Below are positions 18,411 through 27,083 of a DNA stretch of 41,497 bases, piece by piece. A program made the position numbers and the translations under genes. Where the stretch lies: assembly GCF_000588875.1 (NCBI RefSeq), contig NZ_JEMV01000037.1, positions 1-41,497 of the forward strand, given 5' to 3'. Positions within the stretch are counted from its first letter, which is position 1, and each line of letters begins with the position of its first letter. Under the pieces are notes generated by a model. It was not told where the DNA came from. It was given only the letters and a program-made list of their open reading frames with translations, and did not search any database. Source of the stretch: Sphingobium sp. Ant17 (GTDB taxonomy: Bacteria > Pseudomonadota > Alphaproteobacteria > Sphingomonadales > Sphingomonadaceae).

Positions 18411-19538
18411 ATGACCGATTTGCTAATAGGCGTTCTACTGTCCGCTTCGCTGTTCGCTTTGCTGTGGCCCTTCCTCTTCTACCCCTTGATTCTGCGCGCT
18501 TTACCGACGCGTCCCGAAGCCCCGACAGCGAACACACCACCCAGCGCCTCGCTGCTCTTCTGCGCCTATAATGAAGCCCATGCGATGCCGGAAAAGCTGG
18601 CCAATATCGCCATGCTCAAGGTCCGCCATCCGGGGCTGGAATGCCTGGCCTTCGACGATGGCTCGTCCGACGGCACCGGCGACCTGATCGCCGCCCAGGG
18701 CGATCTCGTCACCCTGATCCGTGGCCCCGGCCGCACGGGCAAGGCGCATGGCATGAAGCAACTCGCCGCCCGTGCCACAGGTGACGTGCTGATCTTCACT
18801 GACGCCAATGTCCTCCTCGACCCGCAAGCCATCGACAATCTGCTCGCCCGCTATGCCGACCCCGCGATTGGCGGCGTGCTAGGGTCGCTCCACTATATCG
18901 GCGCGGATGAAAGCGCGACCGCCTCGGTCGGCTCGCTCTACTGGCGGATCGAGGAAGGGTTGAAGGACGAGGAGTCGCGCACCGGCAATGTGCTGGGCGC
19001 AGACGGTTCCATCTTCTCCATCCGCCGCAGCCTCTATCCCGATTTCCCTGACAGCGTGCTCGATGACCTGACCGTCTCAATGGCGGTGGTGTTCGCGGGC
19101 AAGCGCCTGGTGAAGGCCAAGGATGTCATCGCCCGCGAACGGCTGGTGACCGGGCGCAAGGACGAATATCGCCGCAAAGTGCGGATCGCTGCCCGCGCCT
19201 GGCACACCCATGTCCATCTGCGCCCGCAGTTGCGCCGGATGGCCGCGATCGACCGGTTCAAATATGCCTCGCGCAAGATCGTGCGCTGGTTCGGCGGCGT
19301 CTTCATCCTGACCGGCGCGATTGCGGCGGGGACGCTGGCGATGCGGATTTCACCCATGCTCTATATGGTCGGCGCGCTCTCCGTTGCTCTGACGATCTGG
19401 GCCGGGGTGCGCGCGAAAAGCGGGCCGTTCGCGGCGCTGGTCGATATATTCATCGCTTATGCCGCAACCCTGCAGGGCGTGATCAAGGCCATGACTGGCC
19501 GCACCGTCACCATCTGGAATCCGGCCAAGTCGCGCTGA
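18411..19538 (+). CDS. Family 2 glycosyltransferase with membrane segments
   Basis: This is a processive-type or monosaccharide-adding GT2 enzyme at the inner membrane. The ATG at 18411 lies two bases after the sugar transferase stop; the longer upstream reading is the shadow of that gene. An N-terminal membrane helix (LLIGVLLSASLFALLWPFLF) is followed by the GT-A domain: SLLFCAYNEAHAMPEKL, LAFDDGSSDGTGDLIA, GRTGKAHGMKQLAARATGD, the DxN-type FTDANVLLDP and VLGADGSIFSIRRSLYPDF. Two or three C-terminal membrane segments come near residues 285-370. The length is 375 aa. The context predicts extension of the lipid-linked repeat unit on the primed sugar. Confidence 0.92.
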   Translation: MTDLLIGVLLSASLFALLWPFLFYPLILRALPTRPEAPTANTPPSASLLFCAYNEAHAMPEKLANIAMLKVRHPGLECLAFDDGSSDGTGDLIAAQGDLVTLIRGPGRTGKAHGMKQLAARATGDVLIFTDANVLLDPQAIDNLLARYADPAIGGVLGSLHYIGADESATASVGSLYWRIEEGLKDEESRTGNVLGADGSIFSIRRSLYPDFPDSVLDDLTVSMAVVFAGKRLVKAKDVIARERLVTGRKDEYRRKVRIAARAWHTHVHLRPQLRRMAAIDRFKYASRKIVRWFGGVFILTGAIAAGTLAMRISPMLYMVGALSVALTIWAGVRAKSGPFAALVDIFIAYAATLQGVIKAMTGRTVTIWNPAKSR

Positions 19539-19600
19539 CCCCCTCGTCAAAGCGTCACGATATTGTATAGCCCATCCCCTGTTCCCAAGCGGAGAATGAC

Positions 19601-20353
19601 GTGATTACTGTCCAGCGGGTGGCCAAGGCTGTCGGCAAGCATCTGACCCGAACCTCGCTCCAGGCGCGCAAGGCGCTGGGAGCGCGGCGCAAACGGGGCT
19701 GTCCGGCCTGTGGCGCGACCGTCGTGGGATTTTTCCGCTATGGCGATAATGGCGAATGGGGCTGCCCGGAATGCGGCGCATCGCCGCGCGAGCGTCTGAT
19801 GAACTGGCTGATCGCCAATGGCCGCCTGACCGTGCCGACCGATGGCGCAATTCTGCATATGGCCCCCAATGAAGCCAGCCTCGTCCGGCGCTTCGCCGCC
19901 GCCGCTTACTATATGCCCGCCGATCTTGATCCGTCGCGCTACACCGTCCCCAACATGGCGCGGGTGGATCTCATGGAACTGGCCGTCACTGACCGCTACG
20001 ACCTGTTCTACGCCAGCCATGTGATGGAGCATGTGCCCGACGACATGGCCGTGCTGCGTAATATCTACCGCGCCTTGAAGCCGGGCGGCGAAGCCTGGCT
20101 GATCGTGCCGCTCTGGACCAAGCCGACCGAGGATGGCAGTTTCGACATCCCCCCGCGCGAACGCGAACGCCGCTTTGGCCAATGGGATCATGTGCGCCAA
20201 TATGGCCCGGATTTCGCTGACCGCATCCGCGCCGCGGGCTTCGACTTGGAAGAGATTGACGCCAGCGGAATCGATAATGCGGCGCGCCATTTCTACGCCC
20301 TGGACGACCGGCTCTTCCGTGCCCGCAAGCCCGGCGGAGTCGCGCAGCAGTGA
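19601..20353 (+). CDS. Class I SAM-dependent methyltransferase with N-terminal zinc ribbon
   Basis: This is a probable sugar methyltransferase in the polysaccharide operon. It starts at GTG 19601 (VITVQRVAKAVGKH) behind GGAGA. Residues about 33-60 form a zinc ribbon with two CPxC pairs (GCPACGATVVGF and WGCPECGASPRERL). The Rossmann core lacks the usual glycine-rich motif I and instead reads ILHMAPNEASLVRRF. Motifs for the SAM-binding acidic residue (YMPADLDPSR) and for the later strands (YDLFYASHVMEHVPDDMAVLRNI as separate parts, then LKPGGEAWLIVPL) are clear. The length is 250 aa. Its stop overlaps the flippase GTG by four bases. Acceptor unknown. Confidence 0.86.
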   Translation: MITVQRVAKAVGKHLTRTSLQARKALGARRKRGCPACGATVVGFFRYGDNGEWGCPECGASPRERLMNWLIANGRLTVPTDGAILHMAPNEASLVRRFAAAAYYMPADLDPSRYTVPNMARVDLMELAVTDRYDLFYASHVMEHVPDDMAVLRNIYRALKPGGEAWLIVPLWTKPTEDGSFDIPPRERERRFGQWDHVRQYGPDFADRIRAAGFDLEEIDASGIDNAARHFYALDDRLFRARKPGGVAQQ

Positions 20354-21645
20354 CCATCCTCGCGCGGATGGAGGCATCCGCCCGCATCCTCGCGCTGGTC
20401 AAGCTCGCCAATGTCGGCCTCGTGCTGATCTGGGGCTTTGCCGTCACCTTCGTCTTTGTCCGCATATTGCCGCTGGCCGAGTTTCAGGCGTTCCTGCTGC
20501 TGGTCGCGTTCGGCAACTTCACCATTTCCGCTGAATTCGGCCTGACCTCCATCATTTACGCCCGGCTGCGGCGGCACTGGCTGGGTGGCGATCAGGCGGA
20601 TAGCGGCTTCCGGCTGGAGGAAATGGGGGTACTCTTCCTGTTCCTTGGCCTCATCGTTCTTGGCGGAACGGTGATCCTGATCGCGGCGCTGGCGCTGGGC
20701 TGGTTCGACACCGCGATGCCGCTGCTGTTCCTGCTCTTCTTCCTGTCGGCCTGCGTCAACCTGCCCGCCTTGCTGGCCAAGCGCGCCTTGGCCGCCGTAG
20801 ATGGCAACTTCCTGTGGGAAGCGCTCGATTGCGGACGGCGAGTGCTGACGATCGCGCTGCTGTTGGCGATCCTCTTGGGCATGGACCCGCGCCTGTCGAT
20901 CGCGTTGCAACTGGCGGTCAGCCTCCTCGTCATCGGCTGGGCCATCACCCATGTCCACCGGCGGCTGGGGATGACCGCCCGGCACTGGCTCGCCTTCCGG
21001 GTTGGCGGGGGGCATGTCCGCGCCCATTATCTGCGCGATATCGGCGCATCGGCGGCTTTCACCGCGTCCGACATCATCGCCTATAATGCGCCCTATTTCA
21101 CCATCGCGATGGCGACGTCCGACGCCCGCCCGATGCTGATCTTCGACTTCTTCTTCAAAATGTCGCGCGCCCTCTCAATGCTGGTCCGCGCCGTCGTGGA
21201 AGCTGCCTTGCCCCGCATAACCCGCGCCTATCATGCCGGCGACCGCGCAAGGCTGCGTCAGTTGCTCGCCCGCTCGCTCGGCGCGGGACTGGTCTTCGCG
21301 CTCCTGCTGTCCGCCCTGTTGCTGAGCGTCGGCGACTGGCTCTTCACCAAGCTGTTCGACGGTCGCGCCACGATCGACCGGACGGAACTGGCGCTCATCG
21401 TCGCCGCCTTGGCCGCACTCACGATCATCTGCGTATCCGTCTACGTGCAGGGCGCGCTCGGCCGTTTCTCAATCCTGCTGCATCGCTCCTTGCCCTTCCT
21501 CGCCGGATCGCTCGCCAGCGCCCCCTTGGCCCTGTCCCTGGCACCCCAACGCTTCGACCTCGCCTTCCTCGGTCTCTACACGCTGACCCTTACAGGCGCG
21601 GCCATTCTGCACCTGCTTTCGCTCCAAAGGCTGGCGCGCGCATGA
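20350..21645 (+). CDS. Polysaccharide flippase (MOP/Wzx-like)
   Basis: This is a twelve-helix membrane protein of the MOP superfamily, expected to flip lipid-linked repeat units across the inner membrane. I take GTG 20350, which overlaps the methyltransferase stop as GTGA. An ATG six codons on (20368, MEASARILAL) is the alternative. Hydrophobic segments follow one another throughout (for example VGLVLIWGFAVTFVFVRILP, LFLFLGLIVLGGTVILIAAL, LGAGLVFALLLSALLLSVG), with ASAAFTASDIIAYNAPYF in the central part. The length is 431 aa. Its stop overlaps the next glycosyltransferase start (ATGA). It is divergent at the level I can judge by eye, so a search would be needed to place it within Wzx subfamilies. 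Confidence 0.85.
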   Translation: MTILARMEASARILALVKLANVGLVLIWGFAVTFVFVRILPLAEFQAFLLLVAFGNFTISAEFGLTSIIYARLRRHWLGGDQADSGFRLEEMGVLFLFLGLIVLGGTVILIAALALGWFDTAMPLLFLLFFLSACVNLPALLAKRALAAVDGNFLWEALDCGRRVLTIALLLAILLGMDPRLSIALQLAVSLLVIGWAITHVHRRLGMTARHWLAFRVGGGHVRAHYLRDIGASAAFTASDIIAYNAPYFTIAMATSDARPMLIFDFFFKMSRALSMLVRAVVEAALPRITRAYHAGDRARLRQLLARSLGAGLVFALLLSALLLSVGDWLFTKLFDGRATIDRTELALIVAALAALTIICVSVYVQGALGRFSILLHRSLPFLAGSLASAPLALSLAPQRFDLAFLGLYTLTLTGAAILHLLSLQRLARA

Positions 21646-22787
21646 AGGTCGCGATGCTTGATCCTTCGCTCTTCACCGGGCGCTATGACGATAGCCTGTG
21701 CGCGGCGCTGGCGGGGCAGGGTGCGGACGTCACGCTCTATGGTCGCCCCATGCGTACCACCGATGCCATCGTGCCGCATGGCTATGCCTATAGCCCGCAT
21801 TTCTTCCGCGGCAGCGAAACATTGCGCGATCGCCTGGGCGAGGGGCGTGCCTTTCGTCTGGCCAAGGCGGCTGAATATGGGCTGGCCTGCGCATTGGGCG
21901 ACCTCACACCATTCATCGCCGCGGATGTCGTCCATATTCAATGGCTCCCACTTGCCCCCGCAGACCGCCTCATGCTGAAACGCCTCAAAGGGCGCACCGC
22001 CTTGGTCCACACCGTCCACAATGCCGACGCCTATCATGCCGATGCCGGACTGCAGGGGCGGGGCTATCGCGCCTTGCTCGACGAAATGGATGCGCTGATC
22101 GTCCATGGCGACACGACCCGCGCGGCCCTGATCGCACAAGGCGTCGACGCCACCCGCATCCACCTCACTCCGCACCCGCCGATGCGACTGGCAGTTGCCA
22201 GCGCCACCGACCTCGCCGCCGTCCCCGCCTCCACGAAACCCCGCCTGCTCTTCTTCGGCACGATCCGCCCCTATAAGGGCGTCGATCTCGCGATAGAGGC
22301 CTGCCTCTCGCTCTGGCGCGACGGCCATGATTTCGACCTCATGCTCGCGGGCAAGCCCTTCATGGACGTCGCGCCGCTCCCGGCGCAGGTCGCGCAGGCG
22401 GGTTTTGCCGACCAGTTGCTGACCGATTTCGGCTTCCTGACCGAAGGCCGTCTCGACGCGCATATGGCCCGCGCCGACATCATGGTCTTCCCCTATCGCG
22501 ATATCGATTCAAGCGGTGCCTTCCTCTCGGCGCTCCATCATGGCAAGGCGATGGTGACGTCGGACGCGGGCATGTTCGGGCAATTGCCCGACGGCGTGGC
22601 AGTCAAGGCACCTGCGGGCAATGCCCCCGCTTTGGCCGCAGCGCTCTTGCCGTTGTTGCAAAGCGCCGCCATCAGGCAGGCACAGGGCGAGGCGTCGCGC
22701 GCTTATGGGGACGATATGGGAAGCTGGAAGGACATGGCGGTGGCAACGATGGATATCTATAAAACCGTGCTGGCCGCGAGCGCATGA
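21642..22787 (+). CDS. Glycosyltransferase, GT-B fold (GT4-like)
   Basis: This is a cytoplasmic GT-B glycosyltransferase. The N-terminal domain starts MKVAMLDPSLFTGRYDDSLC. ADVVHIQWLPLAPADRLM and ALVHTVHNADAYHAD are typical acceptor-domain loops. The C-terminal domain has RLLFFGTIRPYKGVDLAIEA and FPYRDIDSSGAFLSALHHGK, where the conserved E-x7-E of GT4 is replaced by an Asp/Ser-rich loop (D-I-D-S-S-G-A) also seen in some GT4 members. The length is 381 aa. It starts within the flippase stop and its own stop overlaps the FkbM gene, so the three are translated as a chain. Confidence 0.9.
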   Translation: MKVAMLDPSLFTGRYDDSLCAALAGQGADVTLYGRPMRTTDAIVPHGYAYSPHFFRGSETLRDRLGEGRAFRLAKAAEYGLACALGDLTPFIAADVVHIQWLPLAPADRLMLKRLKGRTALVHTVHNADAYHADAGLQGRGYRALLDEMDALIVHGDTTRAALIAQGVDATRIHLTPHPPMRLAVASATDLAAVPASTKPRLLFFGTIRPYKGVDLAIEACLSLWRDGHDFDLMLAGKPFMDVAPLPAQVAQAGFADQLLTDFGFLTEGRLDAHMARADIMVFPYRDIDSSGAFLSALHHGKAMVTSDAGMFGQLPDGVAVKAPAGNAPALAAALLPLLQSAAIRQAQGEASRAYGDDMGSWKDMAVATMDIYKTVLAASA

Positions 22788-23530
22788 ACCGCTATTGGCG
22801 CGAATTGTCCGACCGCAGGCTGGCCGCGCGCCTGGCACTCGCCGGGCGGGTGCATCAATATCCCGAAATCCAGGCGCTCAAGCGCTTCCTGGCGACCTTC
22901 GCAGTCGATTGCCTGTTCGACGTCGGTGCCAATCGCGGCCAATATGCGACGATGCTGCGCAAGGATGCGGGCTATAAGGGACTGATCCTGTCCTTCGAGC
23001 CGAACCCCGATGTGTTCGCCGAACTGCAGCGCCACGCCGCGTCCGACCGCCGCTGGCACGTCTTCAACATGGCGCTCTCCGATTTTGACGGCACGGCCAG
23101 TTTCAACATCATGGCCGCCGATCAATTCTCGTCGCTCAAGGCTCCATCGGGCGAGCAGGATGCGATCTTCGCCGACCGCAATAAGGTAACCAAGACGGTC
23201 GAGATGCAATGTTGCCGCCTCGACTCTGTGCTGCCTGATCTGCAGACGCAGCATGGATTTGCCCGCCCGTTCCTGAAAATGGACACCCAGGGCCACGACC
23301 TGTCGGTGTGCGAAGGCGCGGGGGACGCGCTGGCGCAGATGCTGGGCATCCAGACCGAACTCGGCGTTCGCCCCATTTATGAAGGCGGCACCGGCTATCG
23401 CGCGATGATCGATTGGCTCGAAGCCCGCGCCTTCGTGCCGTCTGCTTTCTTCGCCAATAATAAAGGCCATTTCCCGCTGCTGGTCGAAATGGACGGCATC
23501 TTCGTCAACCGGACGCTGGTCGCGGCGTGA
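22784..23530 (+). CDS. FkbM family methyltransferase
   Basis: This is an O-methyltransferase of the FkbM family, likely to methylate a hydroxyl on a sugar of the exopolysaccharide. Motif I is LFDVGANRGQYATML (about residues 45-60), followed by LSFEPNPDVFAELQ, ALSDFDGTASFNI, the helix QFSSLK, CCRLDSVLPDL and FLKMDTQGHDLSVCEGAGD, which are standard for the family. The length is 248 aa. It begins in the ATGA overlap of the glycosyltransferase and ends in a GTGA overlap with the next membrane protein. Together with the zinc-ribbon enzyme it gives the operon two methylation activities. Confidence 0.93.
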   Translation: MNRYWRELSDRRLAARLALAGRVHQYPEIQALKRFLATFAVDCLFDVGANRGQYATMLRKDAGYKGLILSFEPNPDVFAELQRHAASDRRWHVFNMALSDFDGTASFNIMAADQFSSLKAPSGEQDAIFADRNKVTKTVEMQCCRLDSVLPDLQTQHGFARPFLKMDTQGHDLSVCEGAGDALAQMLGIQTELGVRPIYEGGTGYRAMIDWLEARAFVPSAFFANNKGHFPLLVEMDGIFVNRTLVAA

Positions 23531-25275
23531 CCGGGGGCGGGGCGTCCAGTTTCGTCAGCGCGCGCCGCCTGTTCCTGGCCGGCGCGATCGGCTTGACGCT
23601 CTGGCTCGGCGCGACCTTCGTCTGGCATGTCACCTGGCGGCAGGGGATCAGCCTGCCGGTCATCCTGTTCCTGGATCAGGATTTTCCGCTGCTGCTCGGC
23701 TCGCTGGTGCTGCTCGCGCTGGCCGCGCCCTTTGCCGAAGGGAAGGGCTTCCGCCTGCCGCGCCCGACCGCGCAGATCATCGTGCCCTTGATCCTGCTCA
23801 TGGGGCTGGCGGCCTGGGCTGGCCACTATGCCCTGTTCCAGAACTATTCCATTTCCCGTGACGAAGAAGTCGCACGCTTCGCCGCCGCCTATATGCGCGA
23901 GGGGCTGTTCGCCCGGCCGATCCCAGTCGAATGGGAACCCTATCGCCGGGCGATCATGCCCGAATTCTTCTCCCCCTTCGGCGCGGCGGATTATTGGACG
24001 GCGGCCTATCTGCCGGTGAACAGCGCGATCCAGGCCTTGTTCTGGCAATTGGGCGATCCCAATCTGGCAGGACCAGTGCTGCTGATGGCCGGGCTGCTTG
24101 CGCTCTGGCGCGTGGCTCTGCGCCTGATGCCCGATCGCCCGGACGCGGTATGGGTGACCGTGTTGCTCGGTTGTTCGTCCAGCCAGCTCTGGATCACGGC
24201 GATGACGCCCTACGCCATGACCGGGCATTTCGCGCTCAACATGATCTGGCTGGCGCTGGTACTGCGCGGCGGGGTGATCGGCCATGGCAGCGCGGGCGTG
24301 GTTGCGCTGGTCGCCGCCGGACTGCACCAATGGCATTTCCCGCCGCTGTTCATCGCGCCTTTCATCCTTTGGATGCTGCTCGCGCGGCGCTGGACCGTCG
24401 CGGCTTTCCACGCGCTGACGCTGGTGGCGATCGTCATTGTCTGGGCCAAGCTCTGGCCCGAATTTCTGCAGCACGCACTGGGTGCCCCAGCCGATATCCG
24501 CCCGTCTGCGGGGGTCGCCGACAAGGTCGGCAGCCTGTTCCAGCGCCTGGGCGACCGCTGGCAGCCATTGGTGAATATTAGCCGCTACATCGCCTGGAAC
24601 GACCTATTGATGGTGCCGCTCGCCGTGCTGGGTATAGCCGCGATGCGCTGGCGTGCGATGATCCGGGGGCAGGAGATTGCGCTACCGCTGGCGCTTGGTT
24701 GCCTCGCGGGATGCATGCTGGCGCTGGCGCAGGGCTATGGCTGGGGCTTCCGCTACGCCCATGGCTTCATCGGCCCTTTCTGCCTGCTCGCTGGCCTCGG
24801 CTGGGCGCGGTTCCGCCCGCAAGATGCGCTGCGCCCGCTGGTCATTGGGCTGTGCATCACCGCATTGGGCAGCGTCTTCCTTGTCTGGCGCACCCATGCG
24901 TTCGTCGCCCCCTATGCGGCGAGCCATCGGCTGATCGACTCGAGCCAGGCCGACGTCGTGCTGGTCGATCCGCGCGGTGGGCTATATGTCACCGATTTGG
25001 TCCGGGGCCGCGACGGCGTACCCGGCAAACCGATGGTCATGAACTTGGGGCTGTTGACGCTCGATCAAGTGGACGAACTTTGCAAATCCTATGTCGTCGA
25101 ACTGTTCGACCGTGCCGAATTCCGGCCGCTAGGCGTCCCGCTCGCGCGCTGGAACCTTAGCCGCATGGACACGCTGCGCGCGCATATGAAGGAAGAGGGT
25201 TGCGACAAGCCGGTCCAGCCGCCGCTCCCCGAAACCTTCGAGGACGCGCTGAACGCCGCCGATAATGCGATGTGA
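23527..25275 (+). CDS. Multi-pass GT-C-like membrane protein (GT39-type, substrate unknown)
   Basis: This 582-aa integral membrane protein has about ten to eleven hydrophobic segments and a soluble C-terminal domain (from about residue 470). The first extracytoplasmic loop contains the acidic pair of GT-C enzymes in YSISRDEEVARFAAAYMREG, and conserved-looking loops such as PEFFSPFGAADYWTAAYLP and GYGWGFRYAHGFIGPFCLLAG follow. Such enzymes use polyprenyl-phosphate sugars to glycosylate lipids, proteins or glycans in the periplasm. It starts in the FkbM stop (GTGA) and ends six bases from the convergent amidohydrolase stop, so it closes the operon. It could also be a polymerase-like protein. 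I did not see O-antigen ligase motifs. Confidence 0.78.
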   Translation: MTGGGASSFVSARRLFLAGAIGLTLWLGATFVWHVTWRQGISLPVILFLDQDFPLLLGSLVLLALAAPFAEGKGFRLPRPTAQIIVPLILLMGLAAWAGHYALFQNYSISRDEEVARFAAAYMREGLFARPIPVEWEPYRRAIMPEFFSPFGAADYWTAAYLPVNSAIQALFWQLGDPNLAGPVLLMAGLLALWRVALRLMPDRPDAVWVTVLLGCSSSQLWITAMTPYAMTGHFALNMIWLALVLRGGVIGHGSAGVVALVAAGLHQWHFPPLFIAPFILWMLLARRWTVAAFHALTLVAIVIVWAKLWPEFLQHALGAPADIRPSAGVADKVGSLFQRLGDRWQPLVNISRYIAWNDLLMVPLAVLGIAAMRWRAMIRGQEIALPLALGCLAGCMLALAQGYGWGFRYAHGFIGPFCLLAGLGWARFRPQDALRPLVIGLCITALGSVFLVWRTHAFVAPYAASHRLIDSSQADVVLVDPRGGLYVTDLVRGRDGVPGKPMVMNLGLLTLDQVDELCKSYVVELFDRAEFRPLGVPLARWNLSRMDTLRAHMKEEGCDKPVQPPLPETFEDALNAADNAM

Positions 25276-25281
25276 AAGGGC

Positions 25282-26973
25282 TTACTGCCCCTTCACATGC
25301 ACCCGCTTGCCGCCAATCCAGGTTTCCAGCACCTGCGTCGCGCGGATGTCGGCAGGCCGCGCCGTAGAGATATCCCGGTCGATCAACAGGAAGTCGGCGC
25401 GCTGTCCCGGCACCAGACTGCCGAAACGCTTTTCGGCAAAACCGGCAAAGGCGGCCTGGCGCGTAAAGCCGTCGAGCGCCGCGTCAAAGCTAACCCGCTG
25501 CGTCGGCATCCAGCCGCCAAAAGGTTCGCCCTTGGCATCCTCGCGGCTCATGGCGACGGCGATCCCTGCAAAGGGATTGGGGCTTTCCACCGGCACGTCC
25601 GATCCGAACGCCAAAGGCACCCGATTGTCCAACATCGCCTTCCACGCATAGGCACCGCCCAGTCGCGCCTCGCCCAGGCGGGTCGTCGCCATGCGCCAGT
25701 CGGATGCTTCATGCACCGGCTGCATCGATGCAATGATGCCGAACTGGCCAAAGCGCGGCAAATCGGCCGGACTGACGATCTGCGCATGTTCGATCCGCCA
25801 CCGCCGGTCGCCCTTGTAGGTTTCCGACAATTCCTGGATTGCATCGAGAACTTCGCTATTGGCCGCGTCGCCGATCGCATGGGTGGCGATTTGGAAATTG
25901 TCCATCGCCGCGCGGCTCATCACATTGCGCAATTGCGTTGCCGAGATCATGGGCAAGCCACGCTGGCCCGACGCATCGGCATAGTCAACCTTCAGCCACG
26001 CGCCGCGCGACCCCAATGCACCATCCAGCACCAGCTTGATCCCGCCCAGCCGCAGCCGGTCATCATAGAGCCATTGGGTCGGTTCCGGCCCGGCGATCAG
26101 CGTCATATTGTCGAGGCCCGCCGCATAGGCCATGATCCGCACGCGCAACGCGCCGCGATCGGCCGAACGGCGGAACGCCTGCCAATCCTCGATGCTGGTG
26201 CCCATATCGGCAATGCCGGTAACGCCCACAGCCAGCAAAGCGCGCTGTGCCTTTTCCAGCGCAATATCGCGATCCTTGGGCGCAGGCGCAGGTACGACCT
26301 TCTCGATCAGCGCCATCGCCTGATCCACGAACACGCCCGCAGGCTTGCCCGCAGCCATCTCGATCCGGCCACCTGTGGGCGATTTGGTCGTGGCGGTCAC
26401 GCCCGCCGCGCGGATCGCGGCGCTATTGGCCCAGCCCGCATGGCCATCGACGCGCGAGAGCCACACCGGAATGTCACCGACCGCTGCGTCCAGTTCGGCG
26501 GCCGTCGGAAAGCGGCCCAAGCCCCATTGTTCCTGGTTCCAGCCTGTCCCGATGATCCATTTGCGCCCCGGACTGGCCTGCGCATAGGCGCGAATCTTCG
26601 CCTGCGCCTCTGCCAGCGATCGTGTGTCCGACAGGTCCAGCGTGATGAGCGACAGGCCAAGGCTCATGACATGGCCATGCGCGTCGATCAGGCCGGGGAT
26701 CAGCGTCTTGCCGCCCGCATCCAACTTGAACGACAGCCCCTTGGGCGGTTGCGGCCAGGGTTGGCCGCGCTTCGGCTTCTTGGGCTTTTTATATTCCGGT
26801 TCCTGATAGCGGCCCGGAATCAGCTTCTCGACCTTGCCCTCATCATTGATCAGTAGCGCGCCAAAGCGCACGACCCTGCCACTCGGATCGACCGCGATGC
26901 CGTTGACATTGTCGATCACCCCGGATGCGAAAGCGGGGAAGGGCAGGGCGGCAACCAGCCCCAAACCCAACAC
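25282..26973 (-). CDS. Secreted amidohydrolase family 3 (YtcJ-like)
   Basis: This is a metal-dependent amidohydrolase with a TIM-barrel, likely exported. Core motifs are LIPGLIDAHGHVMSLGL (HxH metal ligands), KLVLDGALGSRGAWL (the carboxylate-Lys region), ATHAIGDAANSEVL, WRIEHAQIVSP and AFGSDVPVESPNPFAGI. A short Lys/Pro-rich insert (EYKKPKKPKRGQPWPQPP) interrupts the N-terminal sandwich domain. I take GTG 26973, which starts directly at a signal peptide (LGLGLVAALPFPAFASG). The alternative is GTG 27087, which overlaps the stop of the dehydrogenase but adds 38 residues translated from a repeat element (including FDRLKANG). The real start is uncertain, and the ancestral start may have been displaced by the repeat. 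Substrate unknown. Confidence 0.83.
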   Translation of the reverse strand: MLGLGLVAALPFPAFASGVIDNVNGIAVDPSGRVVRFGALLINDEGKVEKLIPGRYQEPEYKKPKKPKRGQPWPQPPKGLSFKLDAGGKTLIPGLIDAHGHVMSLGLSLITLDLSDTRSLAEAQAKIRAYAQASPGRKWIIGTGWNQEQWGLGRFPTAAELDAAVGDIPVWLSRVDGHAGWANSAAIRAAGVTATTKSPTGGRIEMAAGKPAGVFVDQAMALIEKVVPAPAPKDRDIALEKAQRALLAVGVTGIADMGTSIEDWQAFRRSADRGALRVRIMAYAAGLDNMTLIAGPEPTQWLYDDRLRLGGIKLVLDGALGSRGAWLKVDYADASGQRGLPMISATQLRNVMSRAAMDNFQIATHAIGDAANSEVLDAIQELSETYKGDRRWRIEHAQIVSPADLPRFGQFGIIASMQPVHEASDWRMATTRLGEARLGGAYAWKAMLDNRVPLAFGSDVPVESPNPFAGIAVAMSREDAKGEPFGGWMPTQRVSFDAALDGFTRQAAFAGFAEKRFGSLVPGQRADFLLIDRDISTARPADIRATQVLETWIGGKRVHVKGQ

Positions 26974-26980
26974 CCCAAAT

Positions 26981-27068
26981 CCGTTCGCCTTGAGCCTGTC
27001 GAAGGGTCTTCCTTTCTTAGAGCTAGGTGCAGACAGAAAAGAGGCTTCGACAAGCTTAGCCCGAACGG
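26981..27068. repeat. Sphingomonad-type inverted repeat (TTCGAC/GTCGAA family)
   Basis: The left arm 26981-27004 (CCGTTCGCCTTGAGCCTG and on to TCGAAG) and the right arm 27045-27068 (CTTCGACAAGCTTAGCCC and on to GAACGG) are imperfect inverted copies of 24 bases separated by 40 bases. This is the widely scattered repeat whose translations give peptides such as FDRLKANG and AKLVEAS. It sits between the dehydrogenase stop and the hydrophobic core of the amidohydrolase signal peptide, and it is read through in the amidohydrolase frame. Confidence 0.85.
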
Positions 27069-27083
27069 GTGTTGGAGCAATAT

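Noticed and set aside
17061..25275. Second module as a recently acquired island
   Set aside because: Base composition and codon use look like the flanks, and no integrase, transposase, tRNA or attachment repeat is visible.
25297..26856. 519-codon plus-strand open frame
   Set aside because: It lies wholly opposite the amidohydrolase, whose motifs are clear; the frame reads as Arg/His-rich noise.
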